From the NCBI GenBank assembly GCA_002425405.1, contig DIME01000183.1, forward strand, positions 12,594 through 76,593: DNA of 64,000 bases. The letters are read 5' to 3'. This stretch comes from Candidatus Accumulibacter vicinus. GTDB taxonomy: Bacteria; Pseudomonadota; Gammaproteobacteria; Burkholderiales; Rhodocyclaceae. This document shows, piece by piece, positions 1 through 6,877 of the stretch. The translations under genes and the position numbers were made by a program. The first letter of the stretch is position 1, and every line of letters starts with the position of its first letter. Under the pieces are notes generated by a model, which was not told the origin of the DNA, made no database searches, and saw only the letters and a program-made list of their open reading frames with translations.

Positions 1-442
1 CCTGGCGCTGGCGCAGGCCGCCAGCGGTGGCGACCTGCTCTTCCTCGAAGCCTGCCAGGCGCGCGGCGTTCGCCTGCAACTGCTGCTTCCTTTCGAGGAA
101 CCGGAGTTCATCGAACGTTCGATCCTGGCCGCCAGCAATGGCGAGCAGTGGCGCCAACGCTACTTCGCCGTGACCGCCGCCGCCGAGGTGACGCGCCGCC
201 TGATGCCGGACGAACTGGGTCCCTTGCCGAAAAGCCGAAGCGGCGAACCGGCGAACGCCTTTGAACGCTGCAATCTCTGGCTGCTGTACACCGCGCTGGC
301 CTGGGGAGCCGGCAAGGTGCGTTTTGTCTGCCTGTGGAATGGTGGCGGTGGCGACGGGCCGGGCGGCACCGCGCACATGTACAACGAAGTGAAGCGCCGC
401 ACCGGCCGGGTGACCTGGCTCGATACGCGCACCCTGTGGTGA
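1..442 (+). CDS. C-terminal part of an uncharacterised protein (5' end outside window)
   Basis: An open frame enters from the left edge (reading from base 2) and stops with TGA at 440-442, giving about 146 residues of a C-terminal domain. The first part alternates hydrophobic strands and helices (ACQARGVRLQLLLPFEEPEF), like a Rossmann-type fold. The end is glycine-rich (GGGGDGPGGTAHMYNEV) and finishes with WLDTRTL. Similar tails occur, from memory, in TPR or effector-associated proteins of conflict systems, but I cannot name the family. It runs convergent with the pseudouridine synthase at 467, 24 bp away. It lies just upstream of a TIR/DGR locus and may belong to the same accessory region. 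Function unknown. Confidence 0.55.
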   Translation, partial: LALAQAASGGDLLFLEACQARGVRLQLLLPFEEPEFIERSILAASNGEQWRQRYFAVTAAAEVTRRLMPDELGPLPKSRSGEPANAFERCNLWLLYTALAWGAGKVRFVCLWNGGGGDGPGGTAHMYNEVKRRTGRVTWLDTRTLW

Positions 443-466
443 GCGAACCGCGCGACGCGGCATTCG

Positions 467-1144
467 CTAGAACGGCGGCGGGCAGCAGAACGCCAGCGGC
501 CGGGCCGTCTCGGGGTGCGCGAAGGCCAGGGACTCGGCGTGCAGCAGCAGGCGTTGGCCGGCACCGCCAGCCTGGGCGTAGAGTCCGTCACCGACGATCG
601 GATGACCGATCGCCAGCAGGTGCACGCGCAACTGGTGGGTGCGACCCGTATCCGGCCACAGCGCGAGGCGCGTGGTGTTGGCGAGCGGGTCATGGCTCAG
701 CACCTGGTAACGCGTCCGGGAGGGCTTGCCGGCCAGCGGGTCGACCTTCTGGCGCGGGCGGTTGGGCCAGTCGGCAGCGAGCGGCAGGTCGATTTCGCCG
801 GCCAGCGGCGGCAATCCTTTCACGACCGCCACATACCGCTTGTCGACCTGACGGTTGGCGAACTGGATGCCCAGCCGCCGCTGCATCGTCTTGCCGCGTG
901 CCAGAACCAGCAGGCCCGAGGTGGCCATGTCCAGACGATGGACGATCAGCGCTTCCGGGTAGGCTGCCTGCACGCGTCCGGCGAGGCAGTCCTGTTTGTC
1001 CTCGCCACGGCCGGGAACCGAGAGCAGGCCCGCGGGCTTGTTGACCACCAGCAATGACGCGTCGAAGTAGACGATGGCCAGTCCGTCATCGCGTGGCGCG
1101 GGGCAGGTGAGGGCGGCAAGGGCGGGGGTACGGGTGAGGCGCAT
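467..1144 (-). CDS. rluA: RluA-family pseudouridine synthase (RluA-like, no S4 domain)
   Basis: A 225-residue enzyme predicted to isomerise uridine to pseudouridine in 23S rRNA and/or tRNA. The core motifs are visible: VVNKPAGLLSVPGR near residue 34, the catalytic-Asp motif HRLDMATSGLLVLARG near residue 70, and the C-terminal TGRTHQLRVHLLAIGHPIVG near residue 167. There is no N-terminal S4 domain, and the length fits RluA (about 220 residues) rather than RluC/RluD (over 300). A second, RluD-type enzyme is at 53961, which makes RluA the better name here. Family assignment is firm; substrate position (23S U746/tRNA U32) is inferred from the family. Confidence 0.85.
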   Translation of the reverse strand: MRLTRTPALAALTCPAPRDDGLAIVYFDASLLVVNKPAGLLSVPGRGEDKQDCLAGRVQAAYPEALIVHRLDMATSGLLVLARGKTMQRRLGIQFANRQVDKRYVAVVKGLPPLAGEIDLPLAADWPNRPRQKVDPLAGKPSRTRYQVLSHDPLANTTRLALWPDTGRTHQLRVHLLAIGHPIVGDGLYAQAGGAGQRLLLHAESLAFAHPETARPLAFCCPPPF

Positions 1145-1492
1145 GTCGGCGGGCAGGGGTCAGACTGGATAAGCGAATCGACACGCCTCCGTCGGAAGAC
1201 GGACCCGGCCCGGCACCCGCGCGTGCATGGCCGGCGTCGGGATGCTCTGGCCGGAATTCTCGCCAGGCCCGCCTCCGGATGTCGGTGCCGGCATTCCTCG
1301 GCCGGCTCACACCGCACCGCCTGGCTGGCGCCGCAGAGTGCGTCATAGACTGTCCGGCATTGTCACAGATCGGGTGCTGCGCATGCAACCAACCCATAAC
1401 CCCCCCCCACGTCGCCAGGAACCGGGGGACGGGTCGCTGCTATGGCATAATTCGGCGCACACCATGTCGCCGACCGGAGGGGGGACCGCAGG

Positions 1493-2902
1493 GTGACGAG
1501 TACCCGCAACGCGTCAAGGAACGCCGCACGCATCTTCATCAGCTACCGTCGCCAGGATAGCGAGGCGGCGGCGAGCCGGCTGGCCGAAGACCTGCGCCGG
1601 CACTTCGCTGACGAGCAGGTTTTCCAGGACTTTTCCAGCATCGATCCGGGCGCCGATTTTGTCGACGCCGTGCAGCGCGGGCTCGATACCTGCGCCGCGG
1701 TCGTCGTGGTCATCGGACCAGACTGGCTCAAGGTCGTCGACCGTAACGGCCGCCGGCGCATCGACCTTCCGGAAGACTGGGTCAGGCACGAGGTAGGCGA
1801 GAGCCTGCGGCGTCCGGGTGTGCGCGTCTTTCCCGTGCTGGTGGGCGGCGCCGACATGCCCGGCGTCGCCGATCTGCCGGGCGAACTGCAGCCCTTGACC
1901 CGCAGGCAGGCGTTTCCGCTGACCGTCCGCCACTGGCCGAAGGATGTTGCGGAACTGGTCGAGCACTTGCGGCGGGTGCCGGGGCTCGATCGGCCGCAGC
2001 ACGTGACCGGGCTCGTGGACTGGCTCAGGAAGATCGGCGCTGGGAAGGGGTGGCGATGGTCGGGAGTCGCCGTTGCCGTATTGGCGGCCCTGGGCTACTG
2101 GTGGTTCTCTTCCCGGGAGCCCGCCGGTCCGCAGGTGACCAAGCCAACCGATCCGCCCGTGGCCAAGCGAACCGATCTGCCCACCGCCAAGCCAGCGGCG
2201 GCAGCGCCGTGGCTGGAGCCTGATCCCCTTGCCGACAAGGCGAACGCCTTGCTGCAGCTTGTCGATCGGCAGCGCCGGGAAGTCGCCGAGGCGGCGCAGA
2301 AGGCTGCCGGCGACCGCGATCTGATGCAGAAGCAGCTCAAGGCGGCGCGTAGCGACGACGATAGGCGAGCGCAGCAGGTAGCCTTGTTCGAGGCGCAGGA
2401 GCGGCTGGCAGTGGAGCAGGAGCTTGCAGCCCTGTACCGCAAGGAGATCGAGGGTCCGCAGGGAGTCGCCGCGCTCACGGCCAGTCTTGGCCAGGCTAAT
2501 GCGGCGGCGAAAGCCGGCGACTTGCCGCAGGCCAGGGCGCAGTACACGGCGGTGATCGCGGCGCTGACGACGCTCCAGGCCAGGCCGGCAGCGCTGCGCG
2601 AGCAGATCGTCTCCCAACGCGACCGGTCGGTGCAACGGCTCGCCGGCAACTGGGCGCTCGACGACTGCACGAAGGCCGCGAAGTTCGTCGTCAACGGGCG
2701 CAGCCTGCAGATCGCCTGGCCGCCCTTTGGCGATTTCGAGGAACGGGTGCTCAGCGCCGACCCACGCGAGGTGGTGAGCATGGTCGTCAGCGCCGGCAAG
2801 TACCAGGGACGGCTATCCGGCTACGCGCCGACGGCAAAGGGGCTGACGATACGGAGCATCGCCGCCGACGGCCATAGCGAGACGCTGAAGCGTTGCGATT
2901 GA
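1493..2902 (+). CDS. TIR-domain protein with one membrane segment and coiled coil
   Basis: A 469-residue protein starting at GTG 1493, preceded by GGAGGGGGG. Residues 12-160 form a TIR domain: RIFISYRRQD near 13, QDFSSIDPGADF near 45, and DWVRHEVGES, where Glu100 sits at the usual NADase catalytic position. Residues 189-206 are a hydrophobic membrane segment. A charged, Lys/Asp-rich linker and a long coiled coil (about 220-330) follow, then a small beta-rich C-terminal domain (about 380-469). The next gene, a DGR target protein, starts 31 bp downstream with its own ribosome site, so the two are probably co-transcribed. TIR domains of this type often hydrolyse NAD+ in anti-phage or cell-suicide systems; that role is inferred here. 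It is likely the effector partner of the hypervariable FGE protein. Confidence 0.85.
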   Translation: MTSTRNASRNAARIFISYRRQDSEAAASRLAEDLRRHFADEQVFQDFSSIDPGADFVDAVQRGLDTCAAVVVVIGPDWLKVVDRNGRRRIDLPEDWVRHEVGESLRRPGVRVFPVLVGGADMPGVADLPGELQPLTRRQAFPLTVRHWPKDVAELVEHLRRVPGLDRPQHVTGLVDWLRKIGAGKGWRWSGVAVAVLAALGYWWFSSREPAGPQVTKPTDPPVAKRTDLPTAKPAAAAPWLEPDPLADKANALLQLVDRQRREVAEAAQKAAGDRDLMQKQLKAARSDDDRRAQQVALFEAQERLAVEQELAALYRKEIEGPQGVAALTASLGQANAAAKAGDLPQARAQYTAVIAALTTLQARPAALREQIVSQRDRSVQRLAGNWALDDCTKAAKFVVNGRSLQIAWPPFGDFEERVLSADPREVVSMVVSAGKYQGRLSGYAPTAKGLTIRSIAADGHSETLKRCD

Positions 2903-2933
2903 CGGCGGCCGAGACTGTGGAGGGCGAACGGAG

Positions 2934-3971
2934 ATGATGAAGAGCACAAGACCCGCCGCGGCGAGCGTGAATGCCGCAAAGCCGCTGACGACGCTTCACC
3001 TGGCCGCTGCGGGGACAAGGGCCGCCGGGCAGCGCAACGATAGCCGCGTCAGGACTGGCGCCGACTGGCGCGACCTGATTGGCGTCGCCGTTTCGGCTGC
3101 GCTGTCGCTTGGTGTCGCTGGAGCGGCATGGGCGGTCCTGCCCGACGAGTTGAAGCCGGTGGTCAAGTCCGAGCCAAAGCCCCCGGCGAAGTCGCGGTCC
3201 AAGGCGGAGACGACGCAGGCGGCCAGTTCGGCAAGGAAAGTCGGCGAAGTCTTCCGCGACTGTAGCGACTGCCCGGAGATGGTGGTCATTCCTGCGGGCC
3301 GATTCCTGATGGGGTCGCCCGAGGGCGAATTGGGGCGACGCAATGAGGAAGGGCCGCAACACGAGGTGACGATGGCACGGCCTTTTGCGGTCGGGAAATA
3401 CGAGGTCAGCTTCGCCGAGTGGGATGCCTGTGTGGCGGCCGGCGGCTGCCTGCACAGGCCCAACGACGAGGGCTGGGGTCGCAGCAGGCGGCCGGTGGTC
3501 AACGTCAGTTGGGAAGATGCACGGACCTACATCGTGTGGCTGGCCAAGAAGACCGGCAAGGGCTACCGTATGCTGTCCGAGGCCGAGTGGGAGTACGCGG
3601 CGCGCGCCGGGACGACGAGGGCCTACCCGTGGGGGAGCGAACCCGGTCAGGGCCGCGCCAACTTCTTGGGTTCGGGCAGCCAGTGGAGTGGCAAGCAGAC
3701 GGCACCGGTCGGCAGCTTTACGTCCAACGACTTCGGGCTGTACGACATGATCGGCAACGCCTGGGAATGGACGGAGGATTGCTGGAACGAAAGCTATACG
3801 GGCGCGCCAGCCGACGGGTCGCCGTGGCTGAAGGGCGACTGTGGCCGGCGGGTGGTGCGCGGCGGCTCCTGGGGCATCGATTCGGGGTACGCGCGGGCGG
3901 CCTACCGCAGCAGGGTCGAGCCCGGGAACCGGTACGACGTCCTGGGTTTCCGCCTCGCCAGGACGCTCTGA
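2934..3971 (+). CDS. DGR target protein 1: membrane-anchored FGE-sulfatase (C-type-lectin-like) domain with C-terminal variable region
   Basis: A 345-residue protein; ATG follows GGAGGGCGAACGGAG. Residues 48-69 form a membrane segment, a Pro/Lys-rich linker follows, and residues 110-345 form an FGE-sulfatase/SUMF1 domain (MVVIPAGRFLMGSPEGELG, LSEAEWEYAARAGTTRAYPW, LYDMIGNAWEWTEDCW). The last 43 residues, from Cys303, are encoded by VR1 and end in LGFRLARTL. The CxxxxC cysteine pair of true formylglycine-generating enzymes is absent from this segment, so a binding role is more likely than catalysis. The VR region is a mutated copy of the TR at 5483-5610, so adenine-templated codons here are expected to vary between strains. 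It sits in the TIR-target-avd-RT operon. Confidence 0.92.
   Translation: MMKSTRPAAASVNAAKPLTTLHLAAAGTRAAGQRNDSRVRTGADWRDLIGVAVSAALSLGVAGAAWAVLPDELKPVVKSEPKPPAKSRSKAETTQAASSARKVGEVFRDCSDCPEMVVIPAGRFLMGSPEGELGRRNEEGPQHEVTMARPFAVGKYEVSFAEWDACVAAGGCLHRPNDEGWGRSRRPVVNVSWEDARTYIVWLAKKTGKGYRMLSEAEWEYAARAGTTRAYPWGSEPGQGRANFLGSGSQWSGKQTAPVGSFTSNDFGLYDMIGNAWEWTEDCWNESYTGAPADGSPWLKGDCGRRVVRGGSWGIDSGYARAAYRSRVEPGNRYDVLGFRLARTL
3840..3967 (+). repeat. DGR variable repeat VR1
   Basis: This is a 128-bp gapless copy of the TR at 5483-5610, lying at the 3' end of the first FGE-type target. Of 17 mismatches, 15 fall at template adenines (between 3873 and 3940). Codon changes include AAC to GGC, ATC, TAC, AGC, GTC and GAC, and AAA to GAT. 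The two other differences are C to T at 3882 and T to G at 3962. The stretch 3942-3961 (CTGGGTTTCCGCCTCGCCAG) is invariant and GC-rich, as expected for an initiation-of-mutagenic-homing site. Confidence 0.95.
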
Positions 3972-4006
3972 CCTCCTGCGTCTTTGACTCTTTACCTCTT
4001 GCCTCC
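3968..4006 (+). repeat. Post-VR flank shared with the second target gene
   Basis: Just after VR1 the bases CTCTGACCTCCTGC and then TTTACCTCTTGCC recur after VR2 at about 6874-6912, with a few differences between the blocks. The similarity therefore extends past both stop codons and beyond the TR, which lacks it. It probably reflects duplication of a target gene end; a role in retrohoming is possible but not shown. Confidence 0.6.
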
Positions 4007-4011
4007 ACCCG

Positions 4012-4407
4012 ATGACCACTTCTCCGCAAAGTGACGAGCCGCGCCGACCCGGTGATGCGGCGCGACGCTCCGGTCCAGCACTCGAGGCGATGTTCCGCTT
4101 CGTCGTCTGGCTGATCCCGACGCTCGAAAAGCTGCCGCGCAGCCAGAAGTTCCTGCTTGGCGATCGCATTCAGGCGGCGGCACTCGACGTCTTCGAGCGT
4201 TTGATCGAGGCGACGTACAGCAAGGCGCGCGAGCGTGCCTTGAGCGACGCCAACCTCGGCCTCGAGAAACTGCGCTTCCTGTTTCGCGTCTGCGCCGAAC
4301 TGCATTACCTCGACCTGCGCCGCTACGAGTACGCGGCGCGCAGCCTCGACGAGATCGGCCGCATGGTCGGCGGCTGGATCAAGGCCAACCGTGCCGCGCA
4401 GGCTTGA
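4012..4407 (+). CDS. avd: DGR accessory variability determinant (Avd-like four-helix bundle)
   Basis: A 131-residue, largely helical, basic protein of the Avd/S23-like four-helix-bundle family. Typical features are SQKFLLGDRIQAAALDVFER near 44-63, LEKLRFLFRVCAELHYLDLR near 83-102, and the closing helix SLDEIGRMVGGWIKA. Avd forms a pentameric barrel that binds the DGR reverse transcriptase and template RNA and is needed for mutagenic retrohoming (family knowledge). The gene lies 40 bp after target protein 1 and overlaps the RT gene by 17 bp, the usual avd-RT coupling. No strong ribosome site is visible before ATG 4012, so the first 20 residues are less certain. Called from length, composition and context. 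Confidence 0.85.
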   Translation: MTTSPQSDEPRRPGDAARRSGPALEAMFRFVVWLIPTLEKLPRSQKFLLGDRIQAAALDVFERLIEATYSKARERALSDANLGLEKLRFLFRVCAELHYLDLRRYEYAARSLDEIGRMVGGWIKANRAAQA

Positions 4408-5464
4408 CGACCTGTTCGGCGAAATCGCCAGCTTCCGCGCGCTGCGCGAGGCCGCACTGCGCGCGGTGCGCGGCAAGCGGCACAAGCCCGGCGCGGCAGC
4501 TTTCTTTGCCAATCTCGAGCGCGAAGTGCTGCGCATCGAGCGCGAACTGCGGGCCGGAAACTGGCGGCCGGGGGCTTACCGGACGTTCGAGGTGCACGAC
4601 CCGAAGCGACGCCAGGTTTCCGCGGCACCGTTTCGCGACCGGGTGGTGCAGCACGCGCTGTGCGCGGTCATCGAGCCGCTATTCGAGCGCGGCTTCATCG
4701 ACGACAGTTTCGCCAACCGGCTTGGCAAGGGGACGCATCGCGCCGTGGCGCGCTACGAGCAGTTCCGCGACCGCTGCCGGTACGTGCTGCGTTGTGATAT
4801 CTACCGCTATTTTCCCGCCATCGACCATGAGATCCTGAAGCGGGATCTGCGGCGCCGGATCGCCTGCGCGCCGACCTTGCGCGTCATCGACGCGATCATC
4901 GACGGATCCAACCCGCAGGAGCCGGTGAACCTGTATTTCCCGGGCGACGACCTGTTCTCGCCGCTGGCGCGGCGGCGCGGGCTGCCGATCGGCAACCTGA
5001 CCAGCCAGCTCTTTGCCAACATTTTTCTCGACGGCCTCGATCACTACGTGAAAGAAGTGTTGCGGGCGCCCTACCTGCGTTACGTCGATGACTTCGCGCT
5101 GTTCCACGATGATCGTCACGTACTCGATGACTGGCGCGGCAAGCTCGACCGCTATCTTGAAGGCCGTCGGCTGGTCCTGCATCCGCGCAAGACGGTCATT
5201 CTGCCGAGCAGCGAGCCGGCTGCCTTTCTGGGGATGGTTGTCATGAGCGGCAGGCGGCGGGCTCTCCCGGAGGAGCATGTGCGGCGTTTCCGTAACCGCC
5301 TGCGCAGCCTGCGTGACCGCTGGCGCGCCGGCACAGTGACGCAGGAGGAAGTCGAACAACGCGTGGGCTCCTGGGTAGCTCACGCGGCGCATGCCGACAC
5401 CTGGCGGCTGCGCCGAGCAATCTTCCGTGGTGGCTGGTTCGATCCACTGTACCAGAAGCCATAG
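4391..5464 (+). CDS. Diversity-generating retroelement reverse transcriptase
   Basis: A 357-residue RT of the DGR clade. Order of motifs: FEVHDPKRRQVSAAPFRDRV (near 66-85), YVLRCDIYRYFPAIDHEIL (near 131, the first catalytic Asp), PIGNLTSQLFANIFLDGLDH (199-218), and LRYVDDFALF with the YVDD box at 231-234. The I/LGxxxSQ block in place of the QGxxxSP of retroviral and group II RTs is the DGR signature. No maturase or endonuclease domain is fused, as usual for DGRs. Translation appears to start at GTG 4391 inside avd. The TR begins only 19 bp after the stop. It is predicted to copy TR RNA with errors at adenines and deliver the cDNA to VR1 and VR2. Confidence 0.96.
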   Translation: MPRRLDDLFGEIASFRALREAALRAVRGKRHKPGAAAFFANLEREVLRIERELRAGNWRPGAYRTFEVHDPKRRQVSAAPFRDRVVQHALCAVIEPLFERGFIDDSFANRLGKGTHRAVARYEQFRDRCRYVLRCDIYRYFPAIDHEILKRDLRRRIACAPTLRVIDAIIDGSNPQEPVNLYFPGDDLFSPLARRRGLPIGNLTSQLFANIFLDGLDHYVKEVLRAPYLRYVDDFALFHDDRHVLDDWRGKLDRYLEGRRLVLHPRKTVILPSSEPAAFLGMVVMSGRRRALPEEHVRRFRNRLRSLRDRWRAGTVTQEEVEQRVGSWVAHAAHADTWRLRRAIFRGGWFDPLYQKP

Positions 5465-5482
5465 AAGCCTGACGGGGTCCCT

Positions 5483-5610
5483 TGTGGCCGGCGGGTGGTG
5501 CGCGGCGGCTCCTGGAACAACAAACCGGAGAACGCGCGGGCGGCCTACCGCAACAGGAACGAGCCCGGAAACCGGAACAACAACCTGGGTTTCCGCCTCG
5601 CCAGTACGCT
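5483..5610 (+). repeat. DGR template repeat (TR)
   Basis: A 128-bp segment 19 bp downstream of the RT stop, with no coding role of its own. If read in the target frame it holds nine AAC codons plus AAA, the codon pattern seen in DGR templates because AAC can reach many residues when its adenines are mutated. The 26 adenines that can vary lie at 5516-5583. The 3' part from 5585 (CTGGGTTTCCGCCTCGCCAG) is free of adenine until the end and matches both VRs. Differences from VR1 and VR2 are almost wholly at adenines. TR also differs from both VRs at C5525 and T5605. Confidence 0.96.
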
Positions 5611-5812
5611 TCCGGGCCGGAGCCGGGGCGGCCAAGGCTGCCCCGGGTGTGCGTGAGAGCGTCCAGGCCCCGTCATGATGAGCACGGGTCCGCTTGCCGC
5701 GGACCCCGGAGCCGCGCCCGTCCTGGCCTTCGGGCGACGGGCGCGGTGTCCTCTCCTGCTTCGGTGGGTTGCGTCGGAACGCTCGCGCCGGCAGTGGCGC
5801 GGCCGGCGCTGA

Positions 5813-5875
5813 TGCGAAGAGAGCCTGAAACGCCGAGGTCTGCGCGTCGTTCCCCTGCTCGTCGGGACGGCGACG
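5813..5875 (+). pseudogene. In-frame 5' remnant of a TIR domain ahead of target protein 2
   Basis: Upstream of the ATG at 5876 the same frame stays open back to a TGA at 5810 and encodes EESLKRRGLRVVPLLVGTAT. This matches the C-terminal part of the TIR domain at 1493 (GESLRRPGVRVFPVLVGGAD) and continues across the ATG into MPKAAQLPETLRPLARR, again TIR-like. The front two thirds of the TIR domain, including the catalytic Glu, are missing. The junction lies near 5813-5820. Confidence 0.65.
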
Positions 5876-6877
5876 ATGCCGAAGGCGGCACAACTGCCCG
5901 AAACGCTGCGCCCGCTGGCTCGCCGCGTCGCGCACGAGATCACCGACAAGCGCTGGGATTACGATGTCGGCGAGCTGGTCAAGGCGCTGAAGAAAAGCGG
6001 TCTGGGCGGCGGCGGGCCGAAGCCCGATCCGGAGCCGCTTGTCGTCCGACCCAGCGAGTGGCTGCCCGGCAAGGTGTTCAGAGACGGCGACGGGTTTCCC
6101 GAGATGGTCGTCATTCCGGCTGGCGAGTTCGTCATGGGTTCACCGGAATCCGAAAGGGGGCGCAGGGACAACGAGGGACCCCAGCACAAGGTGCGTATCG
6201 GCAAACCCTTTGCGCTTGGGCGCTATGCCGTGACGGTCGGCGACTTCAAGCGCTTCGTGCTGGCCAGCGGCTACCGGAGCGAAGCCGAGCGCAATCCCGA
6301 CGAAGGGATCTGGGCGTGGGATGCTGCCAAGGGCGATTGGGGTCCGTCGAAAGACAGGAACTGGCGCGATCCGGGCGTTGCGCAGGATGATCGTCATCCG
6401 GTGGTCGGGGTGAGCTGGAAGGACGCGCTGGCCTATGTCAAGTGGCTGGGCGAAAAGAGCGGCAAGACTTACCGGCTACCGAGCGAGGCCGAATGGGAAT
6501 ATGCGGCGCGCGCCGGGACGACGACGGCCTACCCCTGGGGTGACGACCCAGGCTCCAGGTGCGGCAACTTCTTCGGTTCCGGAAGCGCCTGGAGCGGCAA
6601 GGGAACCGCGCCGGTCGGCAGCTTCGCCGCCAACGCTTTCGGTTTGCACGACATGATCGGCAACGTCTGGGAATGGACGCAGGACTGCTGGAGCGAGAGC
6701 TACGTGGGCGCACCCGACGATGGAAGGTCGTGGGAGAGCGGGGACTGTGGCCGGCGGGTGGTGCGCGGCCGCTCCTGGGGCGACGGTTCGGGGGTCGCGC
6801 GGGCGGCCTTCCGCGGCAGGAGCGGGCCCGGGAGCCGGGACGTCAACCTGGGTTTCCGCCTCGCCAGGACGCTCTGA
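5876..6877 (+). CDS. DGR target protein 2: truncated TIR tail fused to FGE-sulfatase domain with C-terminal variable region
   Basis: A 333-residue frame. Residues 1-41 are the last helix-strand part of a TIR domain, followed by a Gly/Pro linker (42-56). The FGE-sulfatase domain spans 66-333 (EMVVIPAGEFVMGSPESERG, LPSEAEWEYAARAGTTTAYP, HDMIGNVWEWTQDCW). The last 43 residues, from Cys291, are VR2-encoded and end NLGFRLARTL. Unlike target 1 it has no membrane segment. ATG 5876 lies inside the TIR remnant and has only a weak GGGACGG upstream, so expression is uncertain; the original start was probably lost with the TIR front. The many adenine-site changes in VR2 show it was diversified at some time. 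It could be a live cytosolic target or a decaying TIR-FGE fusion. Confidence 0.85.
   Translation: MPKAAQLPETLRPLARRVAHEITDKRWDYDVGELVKALKKSGLGGGGPKPDPEPLVVRPSEWLPGKVFRDGDGFPEMVVIPAGEFVMGSPESERGRRDNEGPQHKVRIGKPFALGRYAVTVGDFKRFVLASGYRSEAERNPDEGIWAWDAAKGDWGPSKDRNWRDPGVAQDDRHPVVGVSWKDALAYVKWLGEKSGKTYRLPSEAEWEYAARAGTTTAYPWGDDPGSRCGNFFGSGSAWSGKGTAPVGSFAANAFGLHDMIGNVWEWTQDCWSESYVGAPDDGRSWESGDCGRRVVRGRSWGDGSGVARAAFRGRSGPGSRDVNLGFRLARTL
6746..6873 (+). repeat. DGR variable repeat VR2
   Basis: This is the second 128-bp gapless copy of the TR. It has 22 mismatches: 19 at template adenines (15 to G, 4 to T) and three elsewhere (G to C at 6770, C to T at 6788, T to G at 6868). The last two are shared with VR1. 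It encodes the final 43 residues of the second FGE-type target. The invariant 3' block at 6848-6867 matches that of TR and VR1. Confidence 0.95.

Noticed and set aside
4391..5464. Group II intron or retron reverse transcriptase
   Set aside because: No maturase, intron RNA or retron msr/msd features; the SQ block, Avd neighbour and TR/VR pairs identify a DGR.
2934..6877. Annotation of both FGE-domain proteins as sulfatase-activating enzymes
   Set aside because: Neither has the catalytic cysteine pair, and their ends are DGR variable repeats; a binding role fits better.
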